DNA from: Prorocentrum cordatum
Taxonomy: Eukaryota; Sar; Dinophyceae; Prorocentrales; Prorocentraceae
Direction: 5' to 3'
NCBI GenBank assembly: GCA_963575745.1
Contig: CAUYUJ010014632.1
Coordinates: 62,001-126,000 of the forward strand
DNA length: 64,000 bases
Positions within the stretch are counted from its first letter, which is position 1; every line of letters begins with the position of its first letter. Both the position numbers and the translations under genes were made by a program. The notes below the pieces were generated by a model. It had not been told where the DNA came from, ran no database searches, and saw only the letters and a list, made by a program, of their open reading frames with translations. Positions 11,778 to 22,239 of the stretch are shown in pieces.

Positions 11778-12707
11778 AGCCGCCCGCACCATGTCACGTG
11801 GCAGGGTCATCAGCTCGTCGTTGTCGTTGTCGTCGTAGGCGTCGTCGGGGCCGCTGTCGTCCTTCTGGGGCGGCGGCACCGGCCGCATCGCCCTCATAAC
11901 ATGCACAAATCGGCTGTCTGAATCTACGCTATCAGCGAGTGGCTCTGGATCCACTCACCACTTCCCCCAGGAGTTGCACTGCTGGCTGGCATCCCCCTTC
12001 CCACGAGACCCCTTCGAACGGCGAACGCGTCCACTTCCACGCCCTGGCGGAATGGCTGCTCCAGCGCGACTCCATAGACACGCTTCGTGCGGAGGAACCT
12101 CCGCGCAGCGCCGCCCTGCACCCGTGGGGGCCGCGGCCCAGGGAGCCTGGACCGCCATGCAGTGGGTCTGCAGACGTTCGGCGCCGACGACCTCCCTCTT
12201 GCCTCAGATACTCGCTCTGGGGATACAGTGGAGGCCAGTCCACAACAAACCTCCCCCAGGAGACCCAGCCACGAATCCCCACGACGCCCATGGATTTCTG
12301 GTGTGGGAATGCCACGTTTTCCACAGCAAACCCATCGGCACCCAGGAAACGCAGGGCACTCTGGAGTCTGGAGGCAAGCAGGGTGTTTCTGGGCATGGGC
12401 CTCCACTGTAAGCCTGAAGCCACTCGCTTCACTCATGCGTCTGTGCTACGTCGAACGTCCGTCGGCTTGAGTGGAACCTGAGTCGAGCTTCTATCGAGCT
12501 AGTGTCGAACTATAGCAATCCGTCAAAAGGCCCCCAGGAAGGCTGCCAAAACGATCATCTGAGGTGTTGATTTTGGTCTGCGACGGGTGGTGTCCAACAA
12601 TTGGTCGGGCTGATGGCGGGACACGTCTGAAGCCAATTACGGCTAAAACAAACGAGTAGCAAGAAGGAAGGAGGAAACGGCCGCAAGCCATGAAAATCGT
12701 CAAACGG

Positions 12708-12850
12708 CGCTGGTGGGGAAACCAAAAGGTACCGATACCGCTACTTCCCAAACCTCTCCCAGGGTGCGTTCTGACCAGGATTTCGAAGCGAATCCAGCGG
12801 TGGCGACGACGGCCTCCAAGGAGGCCCAAAAAAGGGAACACGGGCGAAGG
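12708..12850 (+). repeat. Dispersed repeat TACCGATACCGCTACT, copy 1
   Basis: TACCGATACCGCTACTTCCC, TCTGACCAGGATTTCGAAGC, GAATCCAGCGGTGGCGACGA and GGCCTCC align with 42715-42850. Confidence 0.65.
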
Positions 12851-12980
12851 GTGGAGGTATGGGCCATTGGTACCAGTTCCTCCTCTGAGCTGGAGGTCAG
12901 GCATGACTACCTGACACACCATCCTTGGAAAAAGGGGGGAAGCAAACACCGAAAGACTCCGCGCACTCGCCTGGCTGGGC

Positions 12981-13088
12981 CCCCCAGAGGTGTGCTTCGT
13001 CCAACCGGGCTGGTCGTGGAGGAGCCGTGCGTCCGTGGACCCGCGCTGGAAGAGGACCTCCTGCGCCCGGAGCACCTCCGCGCTCAGC
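12981..13088 (-). CDS. Exon of DUF3431-like gene
   Basis: The frame reads RLSAEVLRAQEVLFQRGS, then ARLLHDQPGWTKHTSG, with GC-ending codons almost throughout. The 5' edge is precise: acceptor GTCCAG|GCTGAG, matching donor GTCCAG|GCTCGG of the exon at 16602-16679. The 12 bases CGAGTCCAGGCT occur at both edges of that 3.5-kb intron. The exon supplies one base to complete an AGG codon, so frame is kept. The 3' edge is uncertain; the sequence TSGG is repeated at the start of the last exon. Part of this region (13083-13160) is duplicated in decayed form at 13212-13290. I cannot assign a function to this segment alone. Confidence 0.5.
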
Positions 13089-13325
13089 CTGGACTCGCAA
13101 GGGGTGCCGCCGACTCGGCCCGACGAGCGAAGAACCGCCCGCCGAAGATGAAAACGAAAACGTGATTACGTTGTTTCGAGCGATCCTCCCCAGGACCGCG
13201 AGGCGGGATCCTCAGCCCGGACTCGCACTGGGGTGCCACCGACTCCGCCCGCCGAACCCAAAACCGTCCGCCGAGAATGATACAAAAGTGGTTACTGGAG
13301 CACGGACCGACCGTCCCTGCATTCC

Positions 13326-13550
13326 TATAGGCCTACCACAACATGTTCTTAGAACCCAAACGTATTTCAATAACAAAAACCTGTTCTCATAACATAAACC
13401 CGATGTGTTAAAACAAGACAGACTCAACCAGACAGGTTATAAGAACATTTCGTGCAACCCCCAAAATATTATTAAAACAGTCTTGGGCGATCCTATAGTC
13501 CAGCCAGGACGTTTCGCCACTGCTCCGATTTCGTTTCTTCGCGCAATCCC
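13326..13550 (+). repeat. GTTCTTAGAAC dispersed repeat, copy 1
   Basis: Starts TATAGGCCTACCACAACATG and carries TTCTTAGAACCCAAAC, AAGAACATTTCGTGCA and TTCGCCACTGCTC. The ends CTATAGGCCTACC and GGCGATCCTATAG are imperfect inverted repeats. Confidence 0.7.
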
Positions 13551-13561
13551 CACCCAGGATT

Positions 13562-13706
13562 AGGTCGGGCATGTCCTCCTACAGGCGGATGTTGTAAGAA
13601 TAGTAAACATGCGAACAAAAACACATACAGTCAGGAATAACACATTGTATCCAAACTCTTGTTTGACCACATTTGGATATTCCTCCTGTGCAAAGACACG
13701 CCCGAC
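13562..13706. mobile_element. Family C element, copy 3
   Basis: Left end AGGTCGGGCATGTCCTCCTA and right end ATTCCTCCTGTGCAAAGACA, CGCCCGAC. ACCCAGGA occurs a few bases outside both ends (13551-13558 and 13711-13718). Confidence 0.8.
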
Positions 13707-14115
13707 AAAAACCCAGGACCGCATGGCGTCATCCCCGGAGAGCACCGGGCACACTTTGGGCCTGGCCGGCGCCCCCCTCGCCGAAGGCACGGCAGGAGAG
13801 ATACTCGGCGGGCACCGACACACTTTGGTCGGGGAAACGTAAGACGCGGGTGCGGGGGACTCGGGTTGGCCTGACGGGGCCATCATAAAAATGACGAAAC
13901 CCATCTGAAATTTGGCGCGACCTCCCGCTGCAGACATCCCACGGAAACTGGACCGTCAAAATCCAAGACGCGCTCGTCAACAAACGTCGGCGAACCCGAG
14001 TTTGGGCTCATTCGAATAATAGTATGTTTTCCCAATGTGCGAGGTATGCAAAAAGTGCAAGGCGGATGTGGGGCTCGTTTTTGCGGGTCGACACACGCCC
14101 GCAACCTGTCGCACG

Positions 14116-14310
14116 CCTAAGCCAGGGCGAGGATAAACATCGGGGGAGGATAGCTCGAGGATCTCTGAGGTCCGGCGGCTCCAGAAGATGTCTCGTGCGC
14201 CGCGGCCTTCCAAAGCGTTCTGGAACGCTCCTTCTCAAAGCGTTGCGGAACGCTCTGGGAGCGTTCCAGGACGCTTTGAAACGGATTTCCCTCGTCCTAA
14301 ACCCGTCGAG
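14116..14310 (+). repeat. Family J palindromic element, copy 2
   Basis: GGGCGAGGATAAACATCG opens it and TCCCTCGTCCTAAACCCG closes it, an inverted end pair. Centre AAAGCGTTCTGGAACGCTCC and GGGAGCGTTCCAGGACGC. Confidence 0.7.
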
Positions 14311-15315
14311 TGTCACATGCGGAAGAAGCCCCCCCGGGTCACAGCCCCGTAAACCCGGACGCGCTAGACCCGGACACCCAACCCAACACCCCTCGAAACC
14401 AGTATTCCCACACGGCGGCACAAACACAATACTGCACTGCAGCAGTTCCAGAATAAGCCAGGACACAGGCCCTGAAAGCCTGCAGGACCCCCCATAGAAC
14501 CTAGACGCACACCCGAATCCTGCAATGCAGCAAACAAGAAACGCACGGGCGCTGGAAAATGTGACTTTGCAGGAAAGAGGCTCGCTTCTTTGACTGTCCG
14601 TGTCCTGGTTAATCGGGAACGCAAGCCCAGGTCAGTCAGGCCTTGCAAGATCCTACCAAATCCTGCACACGAGCCCGGGTCAATCAGGCCTTGCAAGATC
14701 CTTCAAAATCATTCCCCTCATGCCGCCTCTTCGGTGCACCCCGCTTTCCCTGGTAAAAAATACGGTGTTGTGCCCATGCGGCCGGAATCCCTTGCAACAA
14801 ATACGGTTTCCCATGAATTCGGCCCGAATCCCTTGCGAGTTATGGTGGCGTCAACACGGGAGCAACGCTTTGCCAGGGTTGCGCGAGCAGCCCACCGACA
14901 AAAGAGAGGCGGGGGGTGGCGTCTCTCATGACCCCTCCAGTAATGCGCAAAACTGCGCATCACATCGCCAATGCGTCGGCAACCTGCTGTGGGGAGCTAC
15001 CCACTGGTCGCGTCGATCCCATGCCGCATCGCCGCTGCATCGGGTTGGGGCGCTGCGCAAGAACTGCGCACTGACGTCCTTGACGCGTTGAGTTCTGTAT
15101 GTGATGGGTTTTGGGTGGGTGGGATACGTCCAGCGGGCTTCGAATAGAGGCTAGTGGAAGGCTAGTGGACACTAGCCCTAAACCCCACCCAGTAAATCCA
15201 AAACTTAACCCTGGCGCTCACCTGTTCAATATCTCCTGGCGCTCTGTCGGAGACATCCGCAACAAATCGACCCTCCATTCTTCCTCCCCCATCGTGCTGC
15301 ATCCGTCCCCCTCTC
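14310..15315. other. Unassigned stretch
   Basis: No repeat family or exon recognised apart from two CAGGCCTTGCAAGATCCT copies (about 14638 and 14683), distantly like the GCAGGATCCTGCAGG repeats at 34.5 and 43.6 kb. Confidence 0.5.
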
Positions 15316-15317
15316 TC

Positions 15318-16560
15318 CTCTCCTCCTCCTCCTTCCCCTCCTCCTCCTCCTCCTCCTGCTCCTCCTCCTCCTCCTCATCGTCACCCCGTCTTCAACCAGG
15401 ATGATAAGGCCACGTACAATGCCCCCTGCCGAGTTGCATTGGCCCCGAGGCCATACGGGGTGGAAGCGCACGCAAAAAGGCAGTCATTGACATCTGGGGC
15501 GGGAATAACCAACGGAGAATCCTGCATTCTCCTCCCTCCAGCTACCTCCTCCTCCGCCTCCTCCTCCGCCTTCTCCGCCTCCCTCCACCTCCTCCTCCTC
15601 CGCCGCCTCCTCCTCCTCCTCCCCCTCCTCCTCCTTCCTCCTCCTCCTCCTCCTCCTCCTCCTCCTCCTCCTCCTCCCTTCTTCCTCGTACTTGTCCTCC
15701 ACATGCTTTCTTCTTCTGAGTATTCGCATTTCTCTTCTTATGATTATTCGCATTTCTGGTATTATCATTATTATCATCAGTATTACTATGATTATTATAA
15801 TTATCCTTCTCCTCCTCCTCCTCCTCCCTTCCTCCTCCTCCTCCTCCTTCTTCTCGTCGCCGTCCTCCTCCTCATCTCCTCCTCCTCCTCCTCCTCTCCC
15901 TCCTCCTCCTCCTCCTCCTCCTCCTCCTCCTCCTCCTCCTCCTCATCATCCTTGTCACCCCGCTTCCATCCAGCATGACAAGGCCACGTCCTGCTGGACA
16001 ATGCCCCCTGCCGGGTTGCATTGGCCCCGAGGCCATACGGGGTGGAAGCGCACGCAAAAAGGCAGTCATTGACATCTGGGGCGGGAATAACCAACGGAGA
16101 ATCCTGCATTCTCCTCCCTCCAGCTACCTCCTCCTCCTCCTCCTCTCTCCTCCTCCTCCTCCTCCTCCTCCTCCTCCTCCCTCCTCCTCCTCCTCCGCCT
16201 TATCCGCCCCCTCTCCCTCCTCCTCCGCCGCCGCCTCCTCCTCCGCCTCCACCTCCTCCTCCTCCTCCTCCCTTCCTCCTCCTCCTCCTCCACATGTTTA
16301 TTTGTCTTATTATTCTTATTATTATTATTATTATTATTAGTATTCTTCTTCTTCTTAGTATTATTATTCTTCTTCGTCTTCTTATTATTAGTCTTCTTAT
16401 TATTATTCGCATTCCTCTTACTAGCATTGTTCTCCTTATGATTAATAGTAGTGGTATTCCTCTTCTGCTTCTTCTCCTCCTCCTCCTCCTCCTCCTCCTC
16501 CTCCTTCTCCTCCTCCTCCTCCTCCTCCTCCTCCTCCTCCTCTTCCTCTCCCTCTCCATC
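15318..16560 (+). repeat. (TCC)n tracts with a duplicated 135-bp insert
   Basis: TCC tracts at 15318-15380, 15540-15680, 15808-15955, 16125-16290 and 16468-16560. A 135-base segment (GTTGCATTGGCCCCGAGG to CTCCCTCCAGCTACC) occurs twice, 582 bases apart (from 15431 and 16013), nearly identical. AT-rich TTATTATT/TTCTTCTT runs lie at 15710-15800 and 16300-16460. Confidence 0.9.
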
Positions 16561-16601
16561 TCCTCATCCCCCCCCCCCCCTCGCGCACTGAAAGCCCGAG
16601 C

Positions 16602-16679
16602 CTGGACTCGTTCAAGCTCCCCGGGTGGCAGACCGGCCGGCTGGCCAGCTCGTACGCCGCGCGCCACTGGGACAGCGGC
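16602..16679 (-). CDS. Exon of DUF3431-like gene (LSQWRAAYE segment)
   Basis: A 78-base exon reading PLSQWRAAYELASRPV, then CHPGSLNES, all high-GC3 codons. Acceptor CCGAG|GCCGCT and donor GTCCAG|GCTCGG are both AG|GC. It starts with the last base of an AGG codon and ends two bases into the next, so it joins its neighbours (17806-17879 and 12981-13088) in frame. The joined sequence ILQR-PLSQWRAAYE fits the recalled family pattern, in which an FAVSR-like motif is followed by an R-P-L-x-Q-W segment. It lies beside (TCC)n tracts. Confidence 0.6.
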
Positions 16680-17192
16680 CTCGGGGAAGGCAGGCCCCCC
16701 TGCCCCTGAACCAAAATCACCACCATCGACGTCGAAATCATCAGCATCGTCATAATCGCCAACACCTACACCACCATCATCATCGACATCATCACCACCA
16801 CCATCGTCCATGTCGTCCTCCCTCTCGTCGTCGTCGGCGCCATCGCCACCATTGCCATCATCAGCATTGTCAACAACACCGTAAGAAACGAGCGTCGAAG
16901 ATCGAGCAGAGTCAGGCCGAGCACAGCCGAGCAGATGCGCGTGCTCTCAGCACAGGGCGTGAGGCACCCCTGTCACTGCACCGACCTTGCAGACGTGCTG
17001 CAACGGATTTTTGCGTGGATTTCTGTCAGTGCAGAACCCCGAAATGGTTAGCGCAAAACGAAGCGAACTGCACGTGGATGATTTACGATGTCTTCCTTCC
17101 TGGACCCAAAGAAATCCGCGCGACATTCACTCCGACATCCGGAGCGCAATTCTCCAGGACACTCCGGGCCCATCCTTCTTTCTCCGGAAGAA

Positions 17193-17365
17193 TCGGGGAT
17201 GGACAGACCTCCCTTTAGTAAAACGTGGTTTAGTGAAAACAACCTGAGGCCCAAACCTTGGCGGGCGCAAGCCCGGAAAATAACGGCCGCGGCGCCCTCT
17301 CGAGAACCGAAAACGGACAATTCACTAATCGACGTGTCACTGTTGGGGGTTCTGTCCGCCCCCGA
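17193..17365 (+). mobile_element. TCGGGG..CCCCGA element, copy 2
   Basis: Same family as 958-1128. Flanked by perfect AAGAA (17188-17192 and 17366-17370), a 5-bp target-site duplication. It sits in the 1.1-kb intron between exons 17806-17879 and 16602-16679. Confidence 0.85.
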
Positions 17366-17805
17366 AAGAAGTCCGCTCTGCGATGTTGACGCCAGGACCC
17401 CGGCCCTCCCTCGCCCACGCCCCTGCCGCGGGGCGGGGACTTCTGTCCCGGGCCACCGCCCGGCGGCTCGAGCTCCAGGGGGCCTCGGCGTGCGGCGGCT
17501 GTCGGTCTCTTTGGGCCCCCCACGGGGCCCAAAACGCACATCCACCGTCCGCCGCGGCCTCCTTCAACTCGATCGCCCTGGCGGCAGGGCTGGACCTAAA
17601 CGTTGTTGTTGGTTTGGGTTTTCGTTTTCTTATTCGTTATGCTTTACCTGTTTTCCTGTCCCCCCTGCCAAGACAAACAACAAAGCACAACCGAAGTCCG
17701 GCAAAAGAGCGTTTAGGTCCAGCTCTGCCAGGCGGCGATGGGGAAATGCCCGTCAACGCCTTCGCCCTCCCTCCTTTCCGTCTACGCGCTGCTGGCACGG
17801 TGGGC

Positions 17806-17879
17806 CTCTGCAGGATCGTCCCGCGCCCCACGGCGAAATTGTTGCGCGGGTGCACGCGCACGGTGTAGACAGCTCCGTC
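17806..17879 (-). CDS. Exon of DUF3431-like gene (NNFAVGR motif)
   Basis: A 74-base exon reading DGAVYTVRVHPRNNFAVGR, then GTILQR. The NNFAVGRGTIL motif corresponds to the recalled F-A-V-S-R-x-x-I motif of DUF3431-like proteins. Acceptor CTTGAG|GACGGA and donor CAGAG|GCCCAC give a GC-AG intron of 1126 bases downstream and a GA-AG intron of 6332 bases upstream. Direct repeats GAGGAC and GAGGCC lie across the respective junctions. The downstream intron holds a complete small inverted-repeat element (17193-17365). Confidence 0.6.
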
Positions 17880-18504
17880 CTCAAGGAAGGAACGGGCCAG
17901 CGGACGAGCAATGAAGACGAAATAATTACCCAAGCGAAAAACCCAAACAATGCATGTGAGTGTTGTATGGATTGTGCGATAGCAAAAGAGGGGGCTCCCT
18001 GTGGGGCCAGTGCCGAAAGAGGCGTGACGGTGGACGGTGCCTCTGCGGCCTTCGGTGGAGCGCCCTGTGGGGCCACGACACGTGAGATGGGACATGCCGA
18101 CACGGATGTGACGCCCACGTGTGGGCGGTGCCACTAGGCCGCTGGGGTCTTCGGTGGGGCCGAATATGGGGCCGCGAGGCGTGACAGGCGTGTGCCAAAA
18201 CGGGCGTTGCCCCCACATGAGGACCGATCCTGTGGGGGGTCCGGCGGAGCTTCCCATGGGGCCACGGAGCGTGCGATGGCTGTTCCGACATGGATGGAAA
18301 ACCGCATGTGGAACCCTCCTCCTGGGTGTTTCGGTGGAGCTCACTGGGAGGCCACAGTATAGGACGAGAGCAATCTAGTGACACAGGTTCCCGAGATTCC
18401 AGGATCAGCCTTCACGCGGAATACACTTTGCGTCGCATATTGTCTACTCTGGCTGGCGCCGCTGGTCGGGCACCCATTCGCAATCGAGTGGTCGCCCCGT
18501 CGCG

Positions 18505-19686
18505 TTGCCGAACGCAGGGGGGACGGTGACGCACCGTCCCATCGCCCGCCGCTGCGCACCGCGCGCCTTGGCGGATTTCCAAAGACCTGGAAAGGCAAAT
18601 CACGCGCGACTCTGGACAATTCTCCGATACATAAATTTGAAAAATCCGGGAACGTGTTCAAACATGGCCGGCCTACTGTCCAAAGGAGTACCAAGATCGA
18701 TTTTGAAAAATTCCCGGGGTCGAATTCCAAGGATTCGGGAATCCATTTTGAAAAACTCCGGATTTCAGGAATTCTCAGATGTCCTGAGCGGCGGGCGCAT
18801 TCCACTCCTCAAGAATGCTTTGTTGAAAATTGGGCTCCTTTTTGAAAAACTCCGGAACCGCTTGCGCCAAAAAGCGGAAGCGTTTTCTGAAACATTCTAC
18901 AATCAAGAAAAAACGGAAGCTTTTCCTGAAACATTCTACAATCAAGAAATAATTTCCAGGCGGTCCGACGGGCATGGCCGGCAGATTCACGCACCGCGCC
19001 GCGCGCGATTGGGCGCCGCGCGTTGCGCCTGCGAACAGCACTCGAAAGGGGCACCTCGAAAACAGCGCCACGGCAGCTGCGATTCGCGGACTCCCCAAGA
19101 GCAACACAGCATGCAGCTTGGAATCTCCGAGGGCGCTCCGATGCGCGAAAAATGCACCGCGCACATCACGCAAAGAACCTGCGCGACGGAAGGCGCTCGA
19201 CCATTCGTCCCTAGAGCCTGCGCGGAAGAACAAGAACACCTGAAAATTCTGAAACCTGTCAACATCAATACTTCATCCTCCTCTGACAATAGGTATCAAG
19301 GCTGTGCAGTAATGGGCGGGGAACCGCATGCGAACCCACTCTCAGGGGGCTTCGGTTCAGCTCCTCATGGGGCCACGAAGCGTCTGAGCAGATGTGATAA
19401 AACAAAACAAGTGTGGTTGAGCGAAACTCCGAACAGGTTTCTTCTCTTTTATAACATTTGGTATCACACTTGCTTTTTTTATCGCACTTGTTTTTTTATC
19501 ACATTTGTGTGGGTAGAGAAATGCGTGCGACGCCCCCTCCTGGGGGCTTCGGTGGAGCTCCCTGTGGGGCCACGACCGGTACGAGGGTTGTGCCAACATG
19601 TATGGAGCATCGTATGCGACACCTCCCTTCTGGGGGCTTGGGTGGAGCTCTCTGTTGGGCCACGAGGCGTGCGAAGGGTGTGCTGA
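18505..19686 (+). CDS. 393-codon open frame, unassigned
   Basis: A 1.18-kb plus-strand frame runs through moderately GC sequence and then through 90-bp satellite monomers. It contains an internal repeat (SETFYNQE / PETFYNQE at about 18870-18955) and repeated FEKLR/LKNS-like pieces that come from a repeated DNA motif TTTTGAAAAACTCCGG. No known domain is visible, and the tail is plain satellite translation. It is more likely decayed element sequence than a gene. Confidence 0.12.
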   Translation: MPNAGGTVTHRPIARRCAPRALADFQRPGKANHARLWTILRYINLKNPGTCSNMAGLLSKGVPRSILKNSRGRIPRIRESILKNSGFQEFSDVLSGGRIPLLKNALLKIGLLFEKLRNRLRQKAEAFSETFYNQEKTEAFPETFYNQEIISRRSDGHGRQIHAPRRARLGAARCACEQHSKGAPRKQRHGSCDSRTPQEQHSMQLGISEGAPMREKCTAHITQRTCATEGARPFVPRACAEEQEHLKILKPVNINTSSSSDNRYQGCAVMGGEPHANPLSGGFGSAPHGATKRLSRCDKTKQVWLSETPNRFLLFYNIWYHTCFFYRTCFFITFVWVEKCVRRPLLGASVELPVGPRPVRGLCQHVWSIVCDTSLLGAWVELSVGPRGVRRVC

Positions 19687-19964
19687 ACTGAGCGGTGGAA
19701 CCGCATGCGAAGGCCCCCGCCGGGGGGGTTCCGTGGAGCCTATGGGGCAACGAAGAGGGTGCGAACTGTGCCGACATCGGTGGATAACTCCATGTGAACC
19801 CTCATCCTGGGAGCTTCGATGGAGCTCCCTGTGGGGCCACGAATCGTGTGAGGGGGGTGCCGAAATGGGTGGAGAAACGGATGCGAAACCCGCCTCCTGA
19901 AACCTTCGGTGGGGCCCCCCTATGGGGCCACAAATCGTATGAGAGGCAGGGATGGACGGAGGGG

Positions 19965-20070
19965 AGAAGGGAGGAAGAGGAGGGGCAGGAGGATAAGGAG
20001 GAGGATAAGGAGGAGCAGGAGGAGGAAGAAGAGGAGGAGGAGGAGGACGAGGAGGAGGAGGACGCGGGGC
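19965..20070 (+). repeat. (GGA/GGAT)n microsatellite
   Basis: GGAGGAGGATAAGGAGGAGG type purine tract at the right end of the decayed satellite element. Confidence 0.9.
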
Positions 20071-20261
20071 GCTCTTCAATACGAGGACCCCACACTACAA
20101 AATGGTTTCGATAAACTATTCCGCCATCGGGGACGCCTGCCCCAGGGCGGCTTGACAAGCCCACCAGCCCTCTGGACGATGGTGGTTTAACAATGCGCCT
20201 CCTCTCTGCCAAAGCTCCCTTTTTCCCTGTTCGGGGGAGGGGTTTATCACTGTTCCCAATT

Positions 20262-20400
20262 AGTGCATATATATATATAGATAGATAGATATACATATAT
20301 ATATATATATATACATATGTATATATGTATATATATGTATATTTGTGTGTATATATCATATCATATATATATATATATATATTATAGTATATGTATGTAC
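20262..20400 (+). repeat. TA-rich microsatellite
   Basis: TATATA with GATA, CATA and TGTA variants. Confidence 0.95.
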
Positions 20401-20814
20401 ACACCGCCTCCCCCAGGCGGCCGGCAGCCGACCAGGAACACTGAGGACACCGTGACGGCAACCCCCAACAATCCCCGTCCAAAAAAACTATGCAAAGTAC
20501 ATTTTTGGGCAAAGTCTGGAGTCATGTTCGTGAGGCCCGCGAGCACTTTGTCTCGTCTCTTGACAGCGGCGGCGGGGGTGTCAGTATATTGCCGGCTGCG
20601 CGCAGGACTTCCACACCTGACACAAAAAACAATACACGTGCACCTTGCGGCTAAATCTGATTATGCGCGGCCACCCAACAATCACTGTCAAGTGGTGTTG
20701 TACGGCATGCTGTGCGCAGGCCCGCTAGACACAATGATGGGCACTGGCTTTCAACATGAATGGTGAGGGCCGACATGCTTCCTGATGTTCGCTGTCACGT
20801 CCGCAGGCGCACCT

Positions 20815-21000
20815 GACGCATTCTGCGCGTGCCCCGAACGTGGCGCACCTTGCGCGGCTGGAGTACGCGGCACACCTGGCACACGCGGAGGCACGTGGCG
20901 CACCTGGCGCACCAGGCGTGCCTGGCACGCTCAGGCCCCAGGGGTGCCTGGCGCGTGTGGCGCGCCTGGTACGCGTGGCACACCTCGCCCCAGCGTCGTG
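20815..21000 (+). repeat. TGGCGCACC-type minisatellite
   Basis: Degenerate 9-base units (TGGCGCACC, TGGCACACG, TGGCGCGTG). Translation looks collagen-like (GAPGAPGVPG) only because the unit is 9 bases long. Confidence 0.7.
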
Positions 21001-21299
21001 CACGTGGGCTCGCTTTTGGTTCCCAGGAGCTGCCCATCAAAAGACGACCGCTGGACAAGCTGAGGCTCGGGTGCTGCTTATGTGTTGGGAGTGTCGCACC
21101 GTCTCGAGGGATGCTGGCTCGAGCAAAGCCAGCTCGTCGCCATGCCTCTCCTCTTCTGTATCGGCGTCCCCGTCGTGGCCGAGAGCGAGCAGGTTTGCCC
21201 ATGAGCACTACAAGGGGGCCAAGCTGACCCCGTCCGTCTCGGAGTGCACTGCCTTACCCTCTCCCTAATTGACGAGAGCCTCCAGACAATCTTGAGACA

Positions 21300-21620
21300 T
21301 CGCGGGCGGGCTGAGCTGAGACCTCCCCTTGGCAACGAATGGCTACGGCCCCTCTGGCCGTACTGGGCACCTCTTCGTTTGTCTTGGGCTTCGGGGCCGT
21401 ATTGGCGGCGTCTTGAAGCGTCCTGGAGTCCTCTGGGAGCATCTTAGCCCTCTTGAGGCCCTCCTGTGGTTATCTCAAGGTCGTTTTGGGACCTCCCTGG
21501 GGCGTTAGCGGGCCATCTTGAAGGTCTCGGCGGGCCTTCTCAGGGCATAGAGGAGCCCCTTGAGACCCCATTGAAGTCTCTGAGCGGCCTCGGCCTTCCG
21601 AGACTGATTCAAAGACCACA
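21300..21620 (-). repeat. CTCTTGAGGCC-type degenerate array
   Basis: Reverse-orientation short units (GTCTTGAAGCGTCCTGGAGT, CATCTTGAAGG) of the CAAGANGGCC family, strongly decayed. Confidence 0.55.
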
Positions 21621-22177
21621 ATAGAATCCAGCATCTTGTGGTCATCCCGGCGCACCCTTGCGCGCTTGGGCAATGTTGGAAGGATTATGGGGATCCGGGG
21701 CGAGAACGGGACGAAACAGTCTTCCAGCCAGTTTACGCCTAAGAGTTGAACGCCATGGGCCCATAAGCCCAATGGATGTTGAACACACTTTCTTAACCCA
21801 TGGGTCCCCTTGCAGCCTCCTTGAGGCCGCTTGGGGGGGTTGGAGGAGGCATCTCAATACCTCGCGGGCAATCTTGCACTTGTCTGGAAATTCGATGTGT
21901 ACATCTTGACGAATTCTTGGCCCGTCTTGGAGAGCACCAGGGCATGTCTGGAGAGGCCGAGAACTGGCAAAAGAACTCCCAAAGAAGGGGCTGGCGAAAA
22001 CGGGACCCAGAACCTGCTCCGGTTTGGAACACTGGACATATCTAAGGCACGACTAATGTCCATATTTCTCGGCGTCAATCGAGTGAATACGTGAAACATG
22101 CATTCTTGAAGTCGCCCGATCAAAAATCGCATTTTTTAAAAGGTCGACAATAGACGCGTGTATACATATACACATAC

Positions 22178-22206
22178 TAATATTATCGCGCGCGCTTCGC
22201 GCGCGC
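22178..22206. other. GCGCGCGC hairpin
   Basis: ATCGCGCGCGCTTCGCGCGC, GCTC folds into an 8-base GC stem with a TTC loop. Bounded by AT-rich sequence. Role unknown. Confidence 0.6.
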
Positions 22207-22239
22207 TCAGGTTCTAGCCCAGGCCGGGGGGCGCTGGAC

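Larger units (their letters stand above)
17985..20110 (+). mobile_element. Decayed composite satellite element 4
   Basis: Degenerate satellite monomers (17985-18365 and 19310-19950), a GGA tract (19965-20065) and a right end CGCGGGGCGCTCTTCAATAC resembling the shared right end. No left end was found; 18370-19310 is unrelated sequence. Confidence 0.45.

Noticed and set aside
12105-12216. Minus-strand EVVGAERLQTHCMAVQAP exon candidate
   Set aside because: Codon bias is suggestive, but several frames on both strands are open over 11.94-12.48 kb and the exons at 13.0 and 2.9 kb appear to join directly.
15801-16109. Minus-strand NDCLFACAS motif, reminiscent of OTU proteases
   Set aside because: Occurs twice in a duplicated intronic block, runs into TCC translation and lacks other family motifs and GC3 bias.
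20785-21063. Collagen-like GAPGTRGTP frame
   Set aside because: By-product of a 9-base minisatellite; changes to other frames without preference.
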